64,000 nucleotides of DNA from CAVWNR01 sp963756525. GTDB lineage: Bacteria; Actinomycetota; Actinomycetes; Mycobacteriales; Jatrophihabitantaceae. The stretch lies in contig CAVWNR010000001.1 of the NCBI GenBank assembly GCA_963756525.1, positions 992,001 through 1,056,000 on the forward strand, given 5' to 3'. Shown piece by piece: positions 8,296 to 15,373 of the stretch (positions are counted from its first letter, which is position 1; each line of letters begins with the position of its first letter). The notes under the pieces were generated by a model. The model did no database searches and was not told the DNA's origin. It worked only from the letters and a program-made list of their open reading frames with translations. Both the position numbers and the translations under genes were made by a program.

Positions 8296-9654
8296 GTGCA
8301 CAAGCGCATCTTCGGCATCGAGAACGAGTACGGCGTCACGTGCACGTTCCACGGCCAGCGACGGCTCTCACCGGACGAGGTGGCGCGCTACCTCTTCCGG
8401 CGGGTCGTCTCGTGGGGGCGTTCGTCGAACGTCTTCTTGCGCAATGGCGCTCGGCTGTATCTGGATGTGGGAAGCCACCCGGAGTACGCCACCCCCGAAT
8501 GCGACTCGCTCAGCTCGCTCGTCGCGCACGACAAGGCCGGCGAACGGATCCTCGAAGGGCTGGTGGTCGATGCGGAGCGGCGCCTGCACGACGAGGGGAT
8601 CGCCGGCGACATCTACCTGTTCAAGAACAACACCGACTCGGCCGGAAACTCCTACGGCTGCCACGAGAACTACCTGGTCGGCCGGCACGGTGAGTTCAGC
8701 CGCCTCGCCGACGTGCTGATCCCGTTCCTGGTCACCCGGCAGCTCATCTGCGGAGCGGGCAAGGTGCTGCAGACCCCGCGCGGTGCCGTGTTCTGCATCA
8801 GCCAGCGCGCGGAGCACATCTGGGAGGGCGTCTCGTCGGCGACCACGCGCAGCCGTCCGATCATCAACACGCGCGACGAGCCGCACGCCGACGCCGAGCG
8901 TTACCGGCGACTGCACGTGATCGTGGGCGACTCGAACATGAGCGAGACCACGACCATGCTGAAGGTGGGCTCGGCCGACCTGGTGCTGCGGATGGTCGAG
9001 CACGGCGTCACGTTCCGCGACCTCACCCTGGAGAACCCGATCCGCGCGATCCGCGAGATCAGCCACGACCTCACCGGCGCGCGGCCGGTGCGCCTCGCCG
9101 CCGGCCGGACGGCGTCGGGGCTGGAGATCCAGCGCGAGTACTACGGCCGCGCCGTCGACTTCGTCGAGCGGACGGGCAGCGACGAGCCGGCGAAGCGGGT
9201 GCTCGAGCTCTGGGGGCGGACCCTCGATGCGATCGAGGCCGGCGACCTGTCCCGGATCGACCGGGAGATCGACTGGGCCACCAAGCACCAGCTCATCGAG
9301 CGCTACCGGGCCAAGCACGACCTGGCGCTCTCCTCGCCGCGGGTCGCCCAGCTCGATCTCGCCTACCACGACATCCAGCGTGGCCGCGGCCTGTACTACC
9401 TGCTGCAGCGGCGCGGCGCCGTCGACCGGATCGTCGGCGACCTGGCCATCTTCGAGGCCAAGAACGTGCCGCCGCAAACCACCCGCGCGAAGCTGCGTGG
9501 CGACTTCATCCGCCGCGCGCAGGAGAAGCGTCGCGACTTCACCGTCGACTGGGTGCACCTGAAGCTCAACGACCAGGCGCAGCGCACTGTGCTCTGCAAG
9601 GACCCCTACCGCAGCGTCGACGACCGAGTGGAGAAACTGATCAGCTCCATGTAG
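8296..9654 (+). CDS. pafA: Pup--protein ligase
   Basis: A 452-aa glutamine-synthetase-like ligase that phosphorylates the C-terminal Glu of Pup and joins it to substrate lysine side chains. GIENEYG (7-13) binds ATP/Mg. RNGARLYLDVGSHPEYATPECD carries the catalytic Asp57. It lacks the Dop-loop insert seen in the paralogue at 1338. The C-terminal small domain (residues about 380-450) is complete. It is followed by a long inverted repeat and then pafBC. Confidence 0.97.
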   Translation: MHKRIFGIENEYGVTCTFHGQRRLSPDEVARYLFRRVVSWGRSSNVFLRNGARLYLDVGSHPEYATPECDSLSSLVAHDKAGERILEGLVVDAERRLHDEGIAGDIYLFKNNTDSAGNSYGCHENYLVGRHGEFSRLADVLIPFLVTRQLICGAGKVLQTPRGAVFCISQRAEHIWEGVSSATTRSRPIINTRDEPHADAERYRRLHVIVGDSNMSETTTMLKVGSADLVLRMVEHGVTFRDLTLENPIRAIREISHDLTGARPVRLAAGRTASGLEIQREYYGRAVDFVERTGSDEPAKRVLELWGRTLDAIEAGDLSRIDREIDWATKHQLIERYRAKHDLALSSPRVAQLDLAYHDIQRGRGLYYLLQRRGAVDRIVGDLAIFEAKNVPPQTTRAKLRGDFIRRAQEKRRDFTVDWVHLKLNDQAQRTVLCKDPYRSVDDRVEKLISSM

Positions 9655-9727
9655 TTGATCACCTTTTCCCCGCGCCGGTTCGGTTGCAGGGCGGTGAAGC
9701 GGTCCTATGCGGGGAAAACGTGATCGA
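9655..9727. repeat. Long inverted repeat with TTTTCCCC/GGGGAAAA arms, copy 2
   Basis: The left arm TTGATCACCTTTTCCCCGC (9655-9673) starts 3 nt after the pafA TAG begins. The right arm GCGGGGAAAACGTGATCGA is at 9709-9727. The arms match at 17 of 19 positions and are separated by 35 bases, the same geometry as copy 1 at 1201-1273. It could end pafA transcription or be a dispersed REP/MITE-like element. Confidence 0.8.
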
Positions 9728-9781
9728 CAAGGCGAGCAAACCGCGATGCGCGCGGCCGCCCTGATCGGCGATGATCGGAGC

Positions 9782-10792
9782 ATGCCTTCCACGCGCGCCG
9801 CCACGCGCCGGCCGCGTCCGCACATTAGTTTCGAGGACATGGCGGCACGACGGGCCGAGCGGCTGGTGAACCTGGTCATCTGCCTGCTCTCGACTCGCCA
9901 GTTCCTGTCCGCGGAGCGCATCCGCGATGCCGTGCCCGGATACGAGGCGGCCGACGGCGACCAGAGGGCGGACGAGGCGTTCAAGCGCATGTTCGAGCGG
10001 GACAAGGCCGAGCTGCGCGATCTCGGCATCCCGCTGGAGACCGGCCGCAACAGCATCTTCGACGCCGAGGACGGCTACCGCATCAGTCGCGGCAAGTACG
10101 AGCTGCCGCCGGTCGAGTTCGACCCCGGCGAGGCGGCCGCGGTCGGTCTCGCGGCCCGGCTGTGGCAGTCGGCGACTCTCGGTGCGCCGGCCCGCAGCGC
10201 GCTGATCAAGCTGCGCGCCGGGGGCACCGACGTCGACGCGGCGGCAACCCCTGGCGCGGCGCCGCACGTCGACGCCAGCGACCCGTCCCTGCCCGCGCTG
10301 CTCGACGCCGCGCGTGACGCCCGTCCGGTGCGTTTCGGCTACCTCAAGTCCGGCTCGGGCGTGCCCGAGCGACGCACGCTCGAGCCGTGGGGGGTGCTCT
10401 CGTGGCGGCGCCGGTGGTACGTCGCCGGTCTCGACCGCGACCGCGGCGAACCGCGCTGCTTTCGGCTGTCGCGGGTCGTCGGTGACGTGGCGGTCTTCGG
10501 CAAGCCCGGCGGGTTCGAGCGTCCACCCGACGTCGACCTGATCAAGATGGTGGCCGGGCGGAACCCGGACGACGGCCGGGACGCGCACATCCGGGTGAAC
10601 GGCTCCGGCGCCGGCCAGCTGCGCCGTCTCGCCCAGCACGAGCAGGGCGGCGTGCTCACCGTCAACTACCTGGACGTGCAGTGGCTCGCCCGGATCGTGG
10701 CCAGCGCCGGCAGCAGCGCGCAGGTGCTCGATCCGCCCGAGCTGGTCGACGCGGTCGTGGCCCGGCTGCGCCTCGCCGCAGGGGTGCGGTGA
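9782..10792 (+). CDS. pafB: WYL-domain transcriptional regulator PafB
   Basis: A 336-aa protein with an N-terminal winged-helix region (RRAERLVNLVICLLSTRQFLSAERIRDAVPGY, then FKRMFERDKAELRDLGIPLE) and a WYL-type sensor domain in the second half (FGYLKSG..LEPWGVLSWRRRWYVAGLDRDRGEPRCFRLSRV). With PafC it forms the mycobacterial-type activator of LexA/RecA-independent DNA-damage genes. ATG 9782 and ATG 9839 are both possible; orthologues start near 9839 (MAARRAERLVNL), but neither has a well-spaced SD. It overlaps pafC by one base. Confidence 0.92.
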   Translation: MPSTRAATRRPRPHISFEDMAARRAERLVNLVICLLSTRQFLSAERIRDAVPGYEAADGDQRADEAFKRMFERDKAELRDLGIPLETGRNSIFDAEDGYRISRGKYELPPVEFDPGEAAAVGLAARLWQSATLGAPARSALIKLRAGGTDVDAAATPGAAPHVDASDPSLPALLDAARDARPVRFGYLKSGSGVPERRTLEPWGVLSWRRRWYVAGLDRDRGEPRCFRLSRVVGDVAVFGKPGGFERPPDVDLIKMVAGRNPDDGRDAHIRVNGSGAGQLRRLAQHEQGGVLTVNYLDVQWLARIVASAGSSAQVLDPPELVDAVVARLRLAAGVR

Positions 10793-11742
10793 TGGCGGGC
10801 GAGCGGGAGCGGTTGCCGCGGCTGCTGGCGCTGGTGCCGTACTTGCAGGCGCGACAGGGGATCGTGATCCGCGAGGCCGCCGCCGACTTCGGGATCAGCG
10901 AGGAGCAGCTGCGCCGCGATCTGCAGCTGCTGTGGATGTGCGGGCTCCCCGGTCACGGCCCGGGGGACCTGATCGACCTTTCGTTCGAGGGCGACACCGT
11001 CTCGGTGATCTTCGATGCGGGCATCTCCCGGCCGCTGCGGCTGACCGCCGAGGAGGCGTTGGCGCTCGTCGTCGCGCTGCGCACGCTCGCCGAGACGCCG
11101 GGGCTGACCGACCGCGACGCCGTGGAACGCGCCCTGGCCAAGGTCGAGGCGGCCGCCGGCGGGTCAGTGAACGCCGACACGGTCAGCGTCGAGCTGGACC
11201 CGACGTCCAGGCTCGTGCCGGTGCTGCAGCGTGCCGTAGACGAGCGGCGGGCGCTGCGGCTGCGCTATTACACGGCCAGCCGGGACGAGACCACCGACCG
11301 GGTGGTCGACCCGATGCGGGTCTTCGAGCTGGACGGACGCAGCTACCTCGAGGCGTGGTGCCGACACGCCGAGGGGATGCGGGTGTTCCGGCTCGACCGC
11401 ATCGACCAGGCCGACCCGCTCGACGAGCCGGCCAACCCGCCCGCGGGCGCGCGGCTGCGTGACCTCTCCGACGGCGTTTACACCCCGGCACCTGAGCACC
11501 TGGTCGCCGTGTTACGCGTGGCCCCGGCCTACGCCTGGGTCGCCGATTACTACTCCGTCGAGGAGGACACCGTCGACGAGGCCGGTCAGCGGCGGGTGAG
11601 CCTGCGGGTGGCCGACCCGGCGTGGGTGCGCGCGCTCGTCCTCGGCTCGGCCGGCCAGGTCGAGGTGCTGTTCCCGGAATGGCTCGCCGAGGCGATCCGC
11701 GCCGACGCCGGCGCGGCCCTCGCCGGCTATGCCGCCCCTTAG
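10792..11742 (+). CDS. pafC: WYL-domain transcriptional regulator PafC
   Basis: A 316-aa partner of PafB with the same architecture: N-terminal HTH (LPRLLALVPYLQARQGIVIREAAADFGISEEQLRRDLQLLWMCGLPG), a middle segment, then a WYL domain (LRYYTASRDETTDRVVDPMRVFELDGRSYLEAWCRHAEGMRVFRLDRI). In other actinobacteria PafB and PafC act as a heterodimer or fused protein on DNA-damage promoters. ATG 10792 overlaps the pafB TGA; a GTG at 10789 is an alternative. Confidence 0.92.
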   Translation: MAGERERLPRLLALVPYLQARQGIVIREAAADFGISEEQLRRDLQLLWMCGLPGHGPGDLIDLSFEGDTVSVIFDAGISRPLRLTAEEALALVVALRTLAETPGLTDRDAVERALAKVEAAAGGSVNADTVSVELDPTSRLVPVLQRAVDERRALRLRYYTASRDETTDRVVDPMRVFELDGRSYLEAWCRHAEGMRVFRLDRIDQADPLDEPANPPAGARLRDLSDGVYTPAPEHLVAVLRVAPAYAWVADYYSVEEDTVDEAGQRRVSLRVADPAWVRALVLGSAGQVEVLFPEWLAEAIRADAGAALAGYAAP

Positions 11743-11784
11743 CGCAGACGGCGTCCTCCTACCGCCGGGAAGTAGAGTGCGCAC

Positions 11785-12012
11785 GTGCTCTGGGTCGTGA
11801 CCGTCAGCTGGGCCGCCGCCCTGGTGATCGGCGCGGTCGTCATCGGCTTGTGCAGCTACCAGGTCAGCTGGCGGGCGGCTCGGCTGCGCGGCGCCCTCGA
11901 GCGGCTGGCCGTCCTGCAGGACGAGCTCGACAGGCTCCAGGCGGCGTTACACGCGCTACGGGCCCGGCGCGCGGCGGTCGCATCCGGTTCGGTGGCCGGC
12001 GTCGAATCCTGA
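11785..12012 (+). CDS. Small membrane protein with coiled-coil, in the tatA position
   Basis: A 75-aa protein from GTG 11785. One N-terminal TM helix (about 3-25) is followed by an amphipathic, Leu/Arg-rich helix (about 30-65: LERLAVLQDELDRLQAALHAL) that looks like a coiled-coil. In many relatives tatA lies between pafC and tatC, but this protein lacks the TatA hinge (F-G-P/LP) and the TatA amphipathic sequence. I call it a hypothetical protein. It ends 4 nt before tatC. Confidence 0.65.
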   Translation: MLWVVTVSWAAALVIGAVVIGLCSYQVSWRAARLRGALERLAVLQDELDRLQAALHALRARRAAVASGSVAGVES

Positions 12013-12016
12013 TCCG

Positions 12017-12916
12017 ATGGCCCGCTTCAGACTCCGCCTCCGCCGGCGCTACCGCGATCCGGAAGGCCGCATGTCGGTCATGGATCACCTGCGCGAGCTG
12101 CGCCGCCGAATCGTCTGGATGCTGATCATCATCGCGGCGGGCGCGGTGATCGGCTGGATCTTCTACGACCCGATCCTGCGCTTCCTGATGCACCCGTACT
12201 GCTCGGTGCCGCCGGAGCACCGCTTCCACAGCGGCGGACCGGGGAACAGCTGCGACCTGATCTACACCGGCGTGCTGGACGGGTTCACCGCCCGGCTGAA
12301 GGTCTCGTTCATCGCCGGTGCGGTGCTCACCGCGCCGCTGTGGCTGTACCAGATCTGGGCGTTCGTCACGCCGGGCCTGCGCCCCAACGAGCGCAAGTAC
12401 ACCCGCGCGTTCGTGGCCGCCTCGACGCTGCTGTTCGCCGCCGGCGTCACCCTGGCCTACGTCGTGCTCGCCAAGGGGCTGCGGGTGCTGCTGGCCGCGG
12501 CCGGCACGGGCACCCAGGCGTTGCTGACGGTGAACGCCTACCTGTCGTTCGTCGTGCTGATGCTCGTGGTGTTCGGCGCGGCGTTCGAGCTGCCGCTGCT
12601 GGTGGTGATGGCCAACCTCGCCGGCGTGCTGCCGTCGAGGTGGCTGCGCAAGTCGCAGCGCGTCGCCATCTTCCTGATCTTTCTGTTCGCCGCGGTCGCC
12701 ACGCCCAGCACCGACCCGTTCACCATGTGCGCGATGGCGGTGCCGATGGTGCTGCTCTTCGAGGGGGCAGTCGCGTTCGCGATCGTGCACGACCGGCGCA
12801 AGGCGCGGCGCAAAGCGCTGGCAGAGGCCCGCACCGAGGATCTCGACGACACGGTGCCCTCGCGCATCGACCCGATCCCGCGCCGGCTCGACGAGCCCTG
12901 GTCGGAGACCACCTGA
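12017..12916 (+). CDS. tatC: Sec-independent (twin-arginine) protein translocase subunit TatC
   Basis: A 299-aa, six-TM protein that binds twin-arginine signal peptides. The conserved MDHLRELRRRI motif at about 22-32 and FVTPGLRPNERKY at about 116-128 are diagnostic. The C-terminal 50 residues are a charged cytoplasmic tail. ATG 12017 lies 4 nt after the preceding small gene. TatA/TatB must be encoded elsewhere, as no recognisable tatA is in this window. Confidence 0.96.
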   Translation: MARFRLRLRRRYRDPEGRMSVMDHLRELRRRIVWMLIIIAAGAVIGWIFYDPILRFLMHPYCSVPPEHRFHSGGPGNSCDLIYTGVLDGFTARLKVSFIAGAVLTAPLWLYQIWAFVTPGLRPNERKYTRAFVAASTLLFAAGVTLAYVVLAKGLRVLLAAAGTGTQALLTVNAYLSFVVLMLVVFGAAFELPLLVVMANLAGVLPSRWLRKSQRVAIFLIFLFAAVATPSTDPFTMCAMAVPMVLLFEGAVAFAIVHDRRKARRKALAEARTEDLDDTVPSRIDPIPRRLDEPWSETT

Positions 12917-12919
12917 GCC

Positions 12920-13336
12920 ATGGACGCTTTGCAGAGGCTGCTCGCCGACCGCGATCACGGCGTGCTGGTGACGCTCAAGCGCGACGGCCGGCCGCAGCTG
13001 TCCAACGTGAACCACACCTATGACCCGGCCCGTCGGCTGATCCGCATCTCGATCACCGCCGATCGCGTCAAGGCGCGCAATCTCGCCCGGGACCCCCGAG
13101 CCAGCTACTACGTCACGAGCGACGACTTCTGGTCATGGGCGGTCGCCGAGGGCACCGCAGAGCTCGCGGCGGTGGCCGCCGACCTGCACGACGCCACCGT
13201 CGAGGAGCTCATCGACGTCTACCGCGCGATCCGCGGCGAGCACCCCGACTGGGACGACTACCGCGCCGCCATGGTGCGCGACCAGAGACTGGTGGCCCGG
13301 GTGTACGTGACGCGGTTGTACGGCTCGCCTCGCTGA
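12920..13336 (+). CDS. PPOX-class F420/FMN-dependent split-barrel protein
   Basis: A 138-aa single split-barrel flavoprotein. LLADRDHGVLVTLKRDGRPQLSNVNH at the start and the KARNLARDPRASYYVTSDDFWSWAVAEGTAEL segment match the Rv1155/Rv2074-type PPOX F420-dependent family. The physiological substrate is unknown. Its ATG lies 3 nt after the tatC stop, so it is the last gene of the pafB-tatC run. Confidence 0.85.
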   Translation: MDALQRLLADRDHGVLVTLKRDGRPQLSNVNHTYDPARRLIRISITADRVKARNLARDPRASYYVTSDDFWSWAVAEGTAELAAVAADLHDATVEELIDVYRAIRGEHPDWDDYRAAMVRDQRLVARVYVTRLYGSPR

Positions 13337-13342
13337 GCTTGT

Positions 13343-13590
13343 TCAGTCGGACGTGGCGAGGTAGCGCAGGTAGCGGTCCGGCCTGGCCAGGAACGAGCGC
13401 CACGAGGTGACCAGGTCGCTGCTGTCGTAGTCGATCGCGGCGATGCCGTGCTCGCTCAGCTCGAGCAGGTGCGCGCCGGGCAGGCTGGCGAGGATCGGCG
13501 AGTGGGTGGCCAGCACGATCTGGCTGCCGCGTCGCGCATCTGGGGCATCAGGGCGAGCAGGATCAGGGCTGCGGCAGCCCGTGACCGGTG
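13343..13590 (-). pseudogene. 3' remnant of an AAA-family ATPase (SMC/RecF-like)
   Basis: The minus strand encodes SQIVLATHSPILASLPGAHL followed by LVTSWRSFLARPDRYLRYL and a stop (13343-13345). This is the C-terminal part of a small ABC/SMC-type AAA ATPase, including the H-loop region. Upstream, in another frame, ALILLALMPQMRDA matches the preceding helix of the family, so one base is missing near 13525. The Walker motifs are absent, because the fragment runs into the deacetylase gene. It is a decayed remnant. Confidence 0.6.
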
Positions 13591-13595
13591 TCGGG

Positions 13596-14372
13596 TCAGG
13601 TCGCTGGCCGGGCGGCGAACACGTCGTTGAGGGTGACCGCGTGCAGCCGGCGGGCGCGGATCAGGTCGACCAGCTGGCCGTAGACGTGGGTGACGGCGGG
13701 ATGGTTGGCGTGACCGATGACGATCCGCTGAGCGGTCATCCATTGCCGGCCGTTGGCCAGCACCTGAGCCGGAGTGAGCACGGCAGAGTCGCCCAGCGAT
13801 CCGTACCACATGGTGATCACGTCATAGCCGTGGTCGGCGGCGATGCGGTCGGTACGGGCGTCGTGGCTGCCGTAGGGCGGGCGCAGGAACGGGCGCGCGC
13901 TCACCCCGAACGTGTCGCGGATGAAACGGTCAGTGCGGGCTAGCTCCACGCTGATCTGGCTGTCCGGCAGGGTGCTCAGATCCGGATGGGTCCAGGTGTG
14001 GTTGCCCAGCTGGACCTGTCCGGACTCGACCAGCGGACGCAGCGCGCCGGCGTGCTCGGTCCAGGACGAGTAGCTGCCTGTGACGAAGAAGGTGAGCCGC
14101 AGCCCGGTGCTGTTGAGGAAGTCGAGATACGCGCCGAGCACCGCGCTGTCCGCGCCGTCATCGACCGTCCAGGCCAGCTCCCGGCCCGCGCCGGGCAGGC
14201 CCTCGATCACCGGCGCAGGCGCGACCTTGGTCAGCAGCGGCGCCCCCGTCAGCAACGGCGGCAGGGAGGGCTCACGGTGCGACGGTGGATGCTTGGCCGA
14301 GGACTGCCCGCAGCCGGTCAGCCCGGCCAGCGTGGCAGCGGCCAGCGACAGCAGAAAGCAGCGCCGATCCAC
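13596..14372 (-). CDS. Polysaccharide deacetylase family lipoprotein
   Basis: A 258-aa protein with a lipoprotein signal: N-terminal hydrophobic stretch and lipobox LTGC with Cys at about 21. The NodB-fold motifs are present: WTVDDGADS (an altered TFDDG), GNHTWTHPDL with the metal His pair, and FLRPPYGSHD. It probably acts on cell-surface glycans outside the membrane. The 3' end abuts the AAA remnant, so the extreme C-terminus may have been altered by that rearrangement. Confidence 0.85.
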   Translation of the reverse strand: MDRRCFLLSLAAATLAGLTGCGQSSAKHPPSHREPSLPPLLTGAPLLTKVAPAPVIEGLPGAGRELAWTVDDGADSAVLGAYLDFLNSTGLRLTFFVTGSYSSWTEHAGALRPLVESGQVQLGNHTWTHPDLSTLPDSQISVELARTDRFIRDTFGVSARPFLRPPYGSHDARTDRIAADHGYDVITMWYGSLGDSAVLTPAQVLANGRQWMTAQRIVIGHANHPAVTHVYGQLVDLIRARRLHAVTLNDVFAARPAT

Positions 14373-14428
14373 AACCGCGCACGGTAAGGGTATTCGACCC
14401 GCCGATCACGCAGACCCGCCGAGCGCCG

Positions 14429-14596
14429 TCACTGATTTCGGCGGCGTTTGCCGCGATCGGCGTACTCGTCGTACATGTCCTCGGCCCGGCGGTCGGTCCG
14501 GCGGCTCAGCCAACGAGTCTCGAAGCCCGCCATTCTCATGAAGGCATAGACGCCGAACAAGAGAAAAGCCGCGATCACGATGTAGAGCCACCACAT
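14429..14596 (-). CDS. Small single-pass membrane protein
   Basis: A 55-aa protein, MWWLYIVIAAFLLFGVYAF and onward. One N-terminal TM helix is followed by a strongly charged cytoplasmic tail (RRTDRRAEDMYDEYADRGKRRR). ATG 14596 has GGAGGTGG 5 nt upstream, which decides the start. No family is recognised. It stands alone between the deacetylase and the HAD phosphatase genes. Confidence 0.7.
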   Translation of the reverse strand: MWWLYIVIAAFLLFGVYAFMRMAGFETRWLSRRTDRRAEDMYDEYADRGKRRRNQ

Positions 14597-14690
14597 CGGA
14601 GCCACCTCCGAACGCTGATTACCCAAATTGTCGCGCACGGCCAAGCGCACCGCGCTGGGACGAAGCGCTTATCCGGCGAAACGGCCGCCC

Positions 14691-15350
14691 TCACCACAGC
14701 GGGAGCCCCGTGACCTGGACGCCACCTTGGTCGGCCCGCATCCGGACCCGAGCGAGATCGGCGATGGTCCACGTCGCCTGATCGAGCCGGTCGTGCGTGG
14801 TAAGCACGCCCAGCACGGGCATGTCGGCCGCGCGACCGGCCGATACCCCAGCGGGCGCGTCCTCCACGACGAGGCACCGACTGGCCGGGACGCCGGACGC
14901 CTCGGCGGCATGCAGGTAGCAGGCCGGATCCGGCTTGCCGGCGGCGACGTCCTCGGCGGTGACGAGCAGCAGCGGCATCGGCAGCCCGGCCGCGCGGATC
15001 CGGGCGGTCGCCAAGCGCCGGTCGCCGCTCGTCACGACGGCCCAGCGCTGCACGGGCAGAGCCTCCAGCAGAGCCAGCGCTCCGGCTGTCGGCCGGACGT
15101 CGTCGGTGTCGTCCGCCTGCGCGGCGAGCATCCGCTCGCTGATCTGTGCTGCCCGCGCCGGCGGCAGCTGCGGCACGACCCGCGCGAGAACCTCGTTCGC
15201 CGGGATGCCGTGCATCAGCGGCACGAACCGCTCGATCGGCACCGCGAGCTCTTCGGCCACGGCGCGCCAGGCCCGCTGCACGCTGGCCGACGAGTCGACC
15301 AACGTCCCGTCGAGGTCGAAGAGCACTGTTTGCACGCCGAGCTCGAGCAT
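14691..15350 (-). CDS. HAD superfamily (beta-phosphoglucomutase-like) sugar-phosphatase
   Basis: A 219-aa HAD-IA protein. Motif I is FDLDGTLVDS at about 11-20, motif II is VVTSGD, motif III uses the Lys of AAGKPDP, and motif IV is VVEDAPAG. The helical cap between motifs I and II fits sugar-phosphate or phosphoglycolate phosphatases. The substrate cannot be fixed. ATG 15350 appears leaderless (TACGGT 6 nt upstream on the minus strand) and diverges from helY with only 23 bp between start codons. Confidence 0.88.
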   Translation of the reverse strand: MLELGVQTVLFDLDGTLVDSSASVQRAWRAVAEELAVPIERFVPLMHGIPANEVLARVVPQLPPARAAQISERMLAAQADDTDDVRPTAGALALLEALPVQRWAVVTSGDRRLATARIRAAGLPMPLLLVTAEDVAAGKPDPACYLHAAEASGVPASRCLVVEDAPAGVSAGRAADMPVLGVLTTHDRLDQATWTIADLARVRMRADQGGVQVTGLPLW

Positions 15351-15356
15351 CTGCCC

Positions 15357-15366
15357 ACCGTAGGCT
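15357..15366. promoter_or_regulatory. Overlapping divergent leaderless -10 boxes (HAD phosphatase / helY)
   Basis: On the plus strand TAGGCT (15361-15366) lies 7 nt before helY ATG 15374. On the minus strand TACGGT (15362-15357) lies 6 nt before HAD ATG 15350. The two boxes share two base pairs, so both genes seem to be read leaderless from one tiny control region. Confidence 0.5.
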
Positions 15367-15373
15367 GGGCGCC

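Noticed and set aside
11785..12012. Calling the small gene before tatC tatA
   Set aside because: Size and position fit, but the hinge and amphipathic motif of TatA are absent and the helix looks like a coiled-coil.
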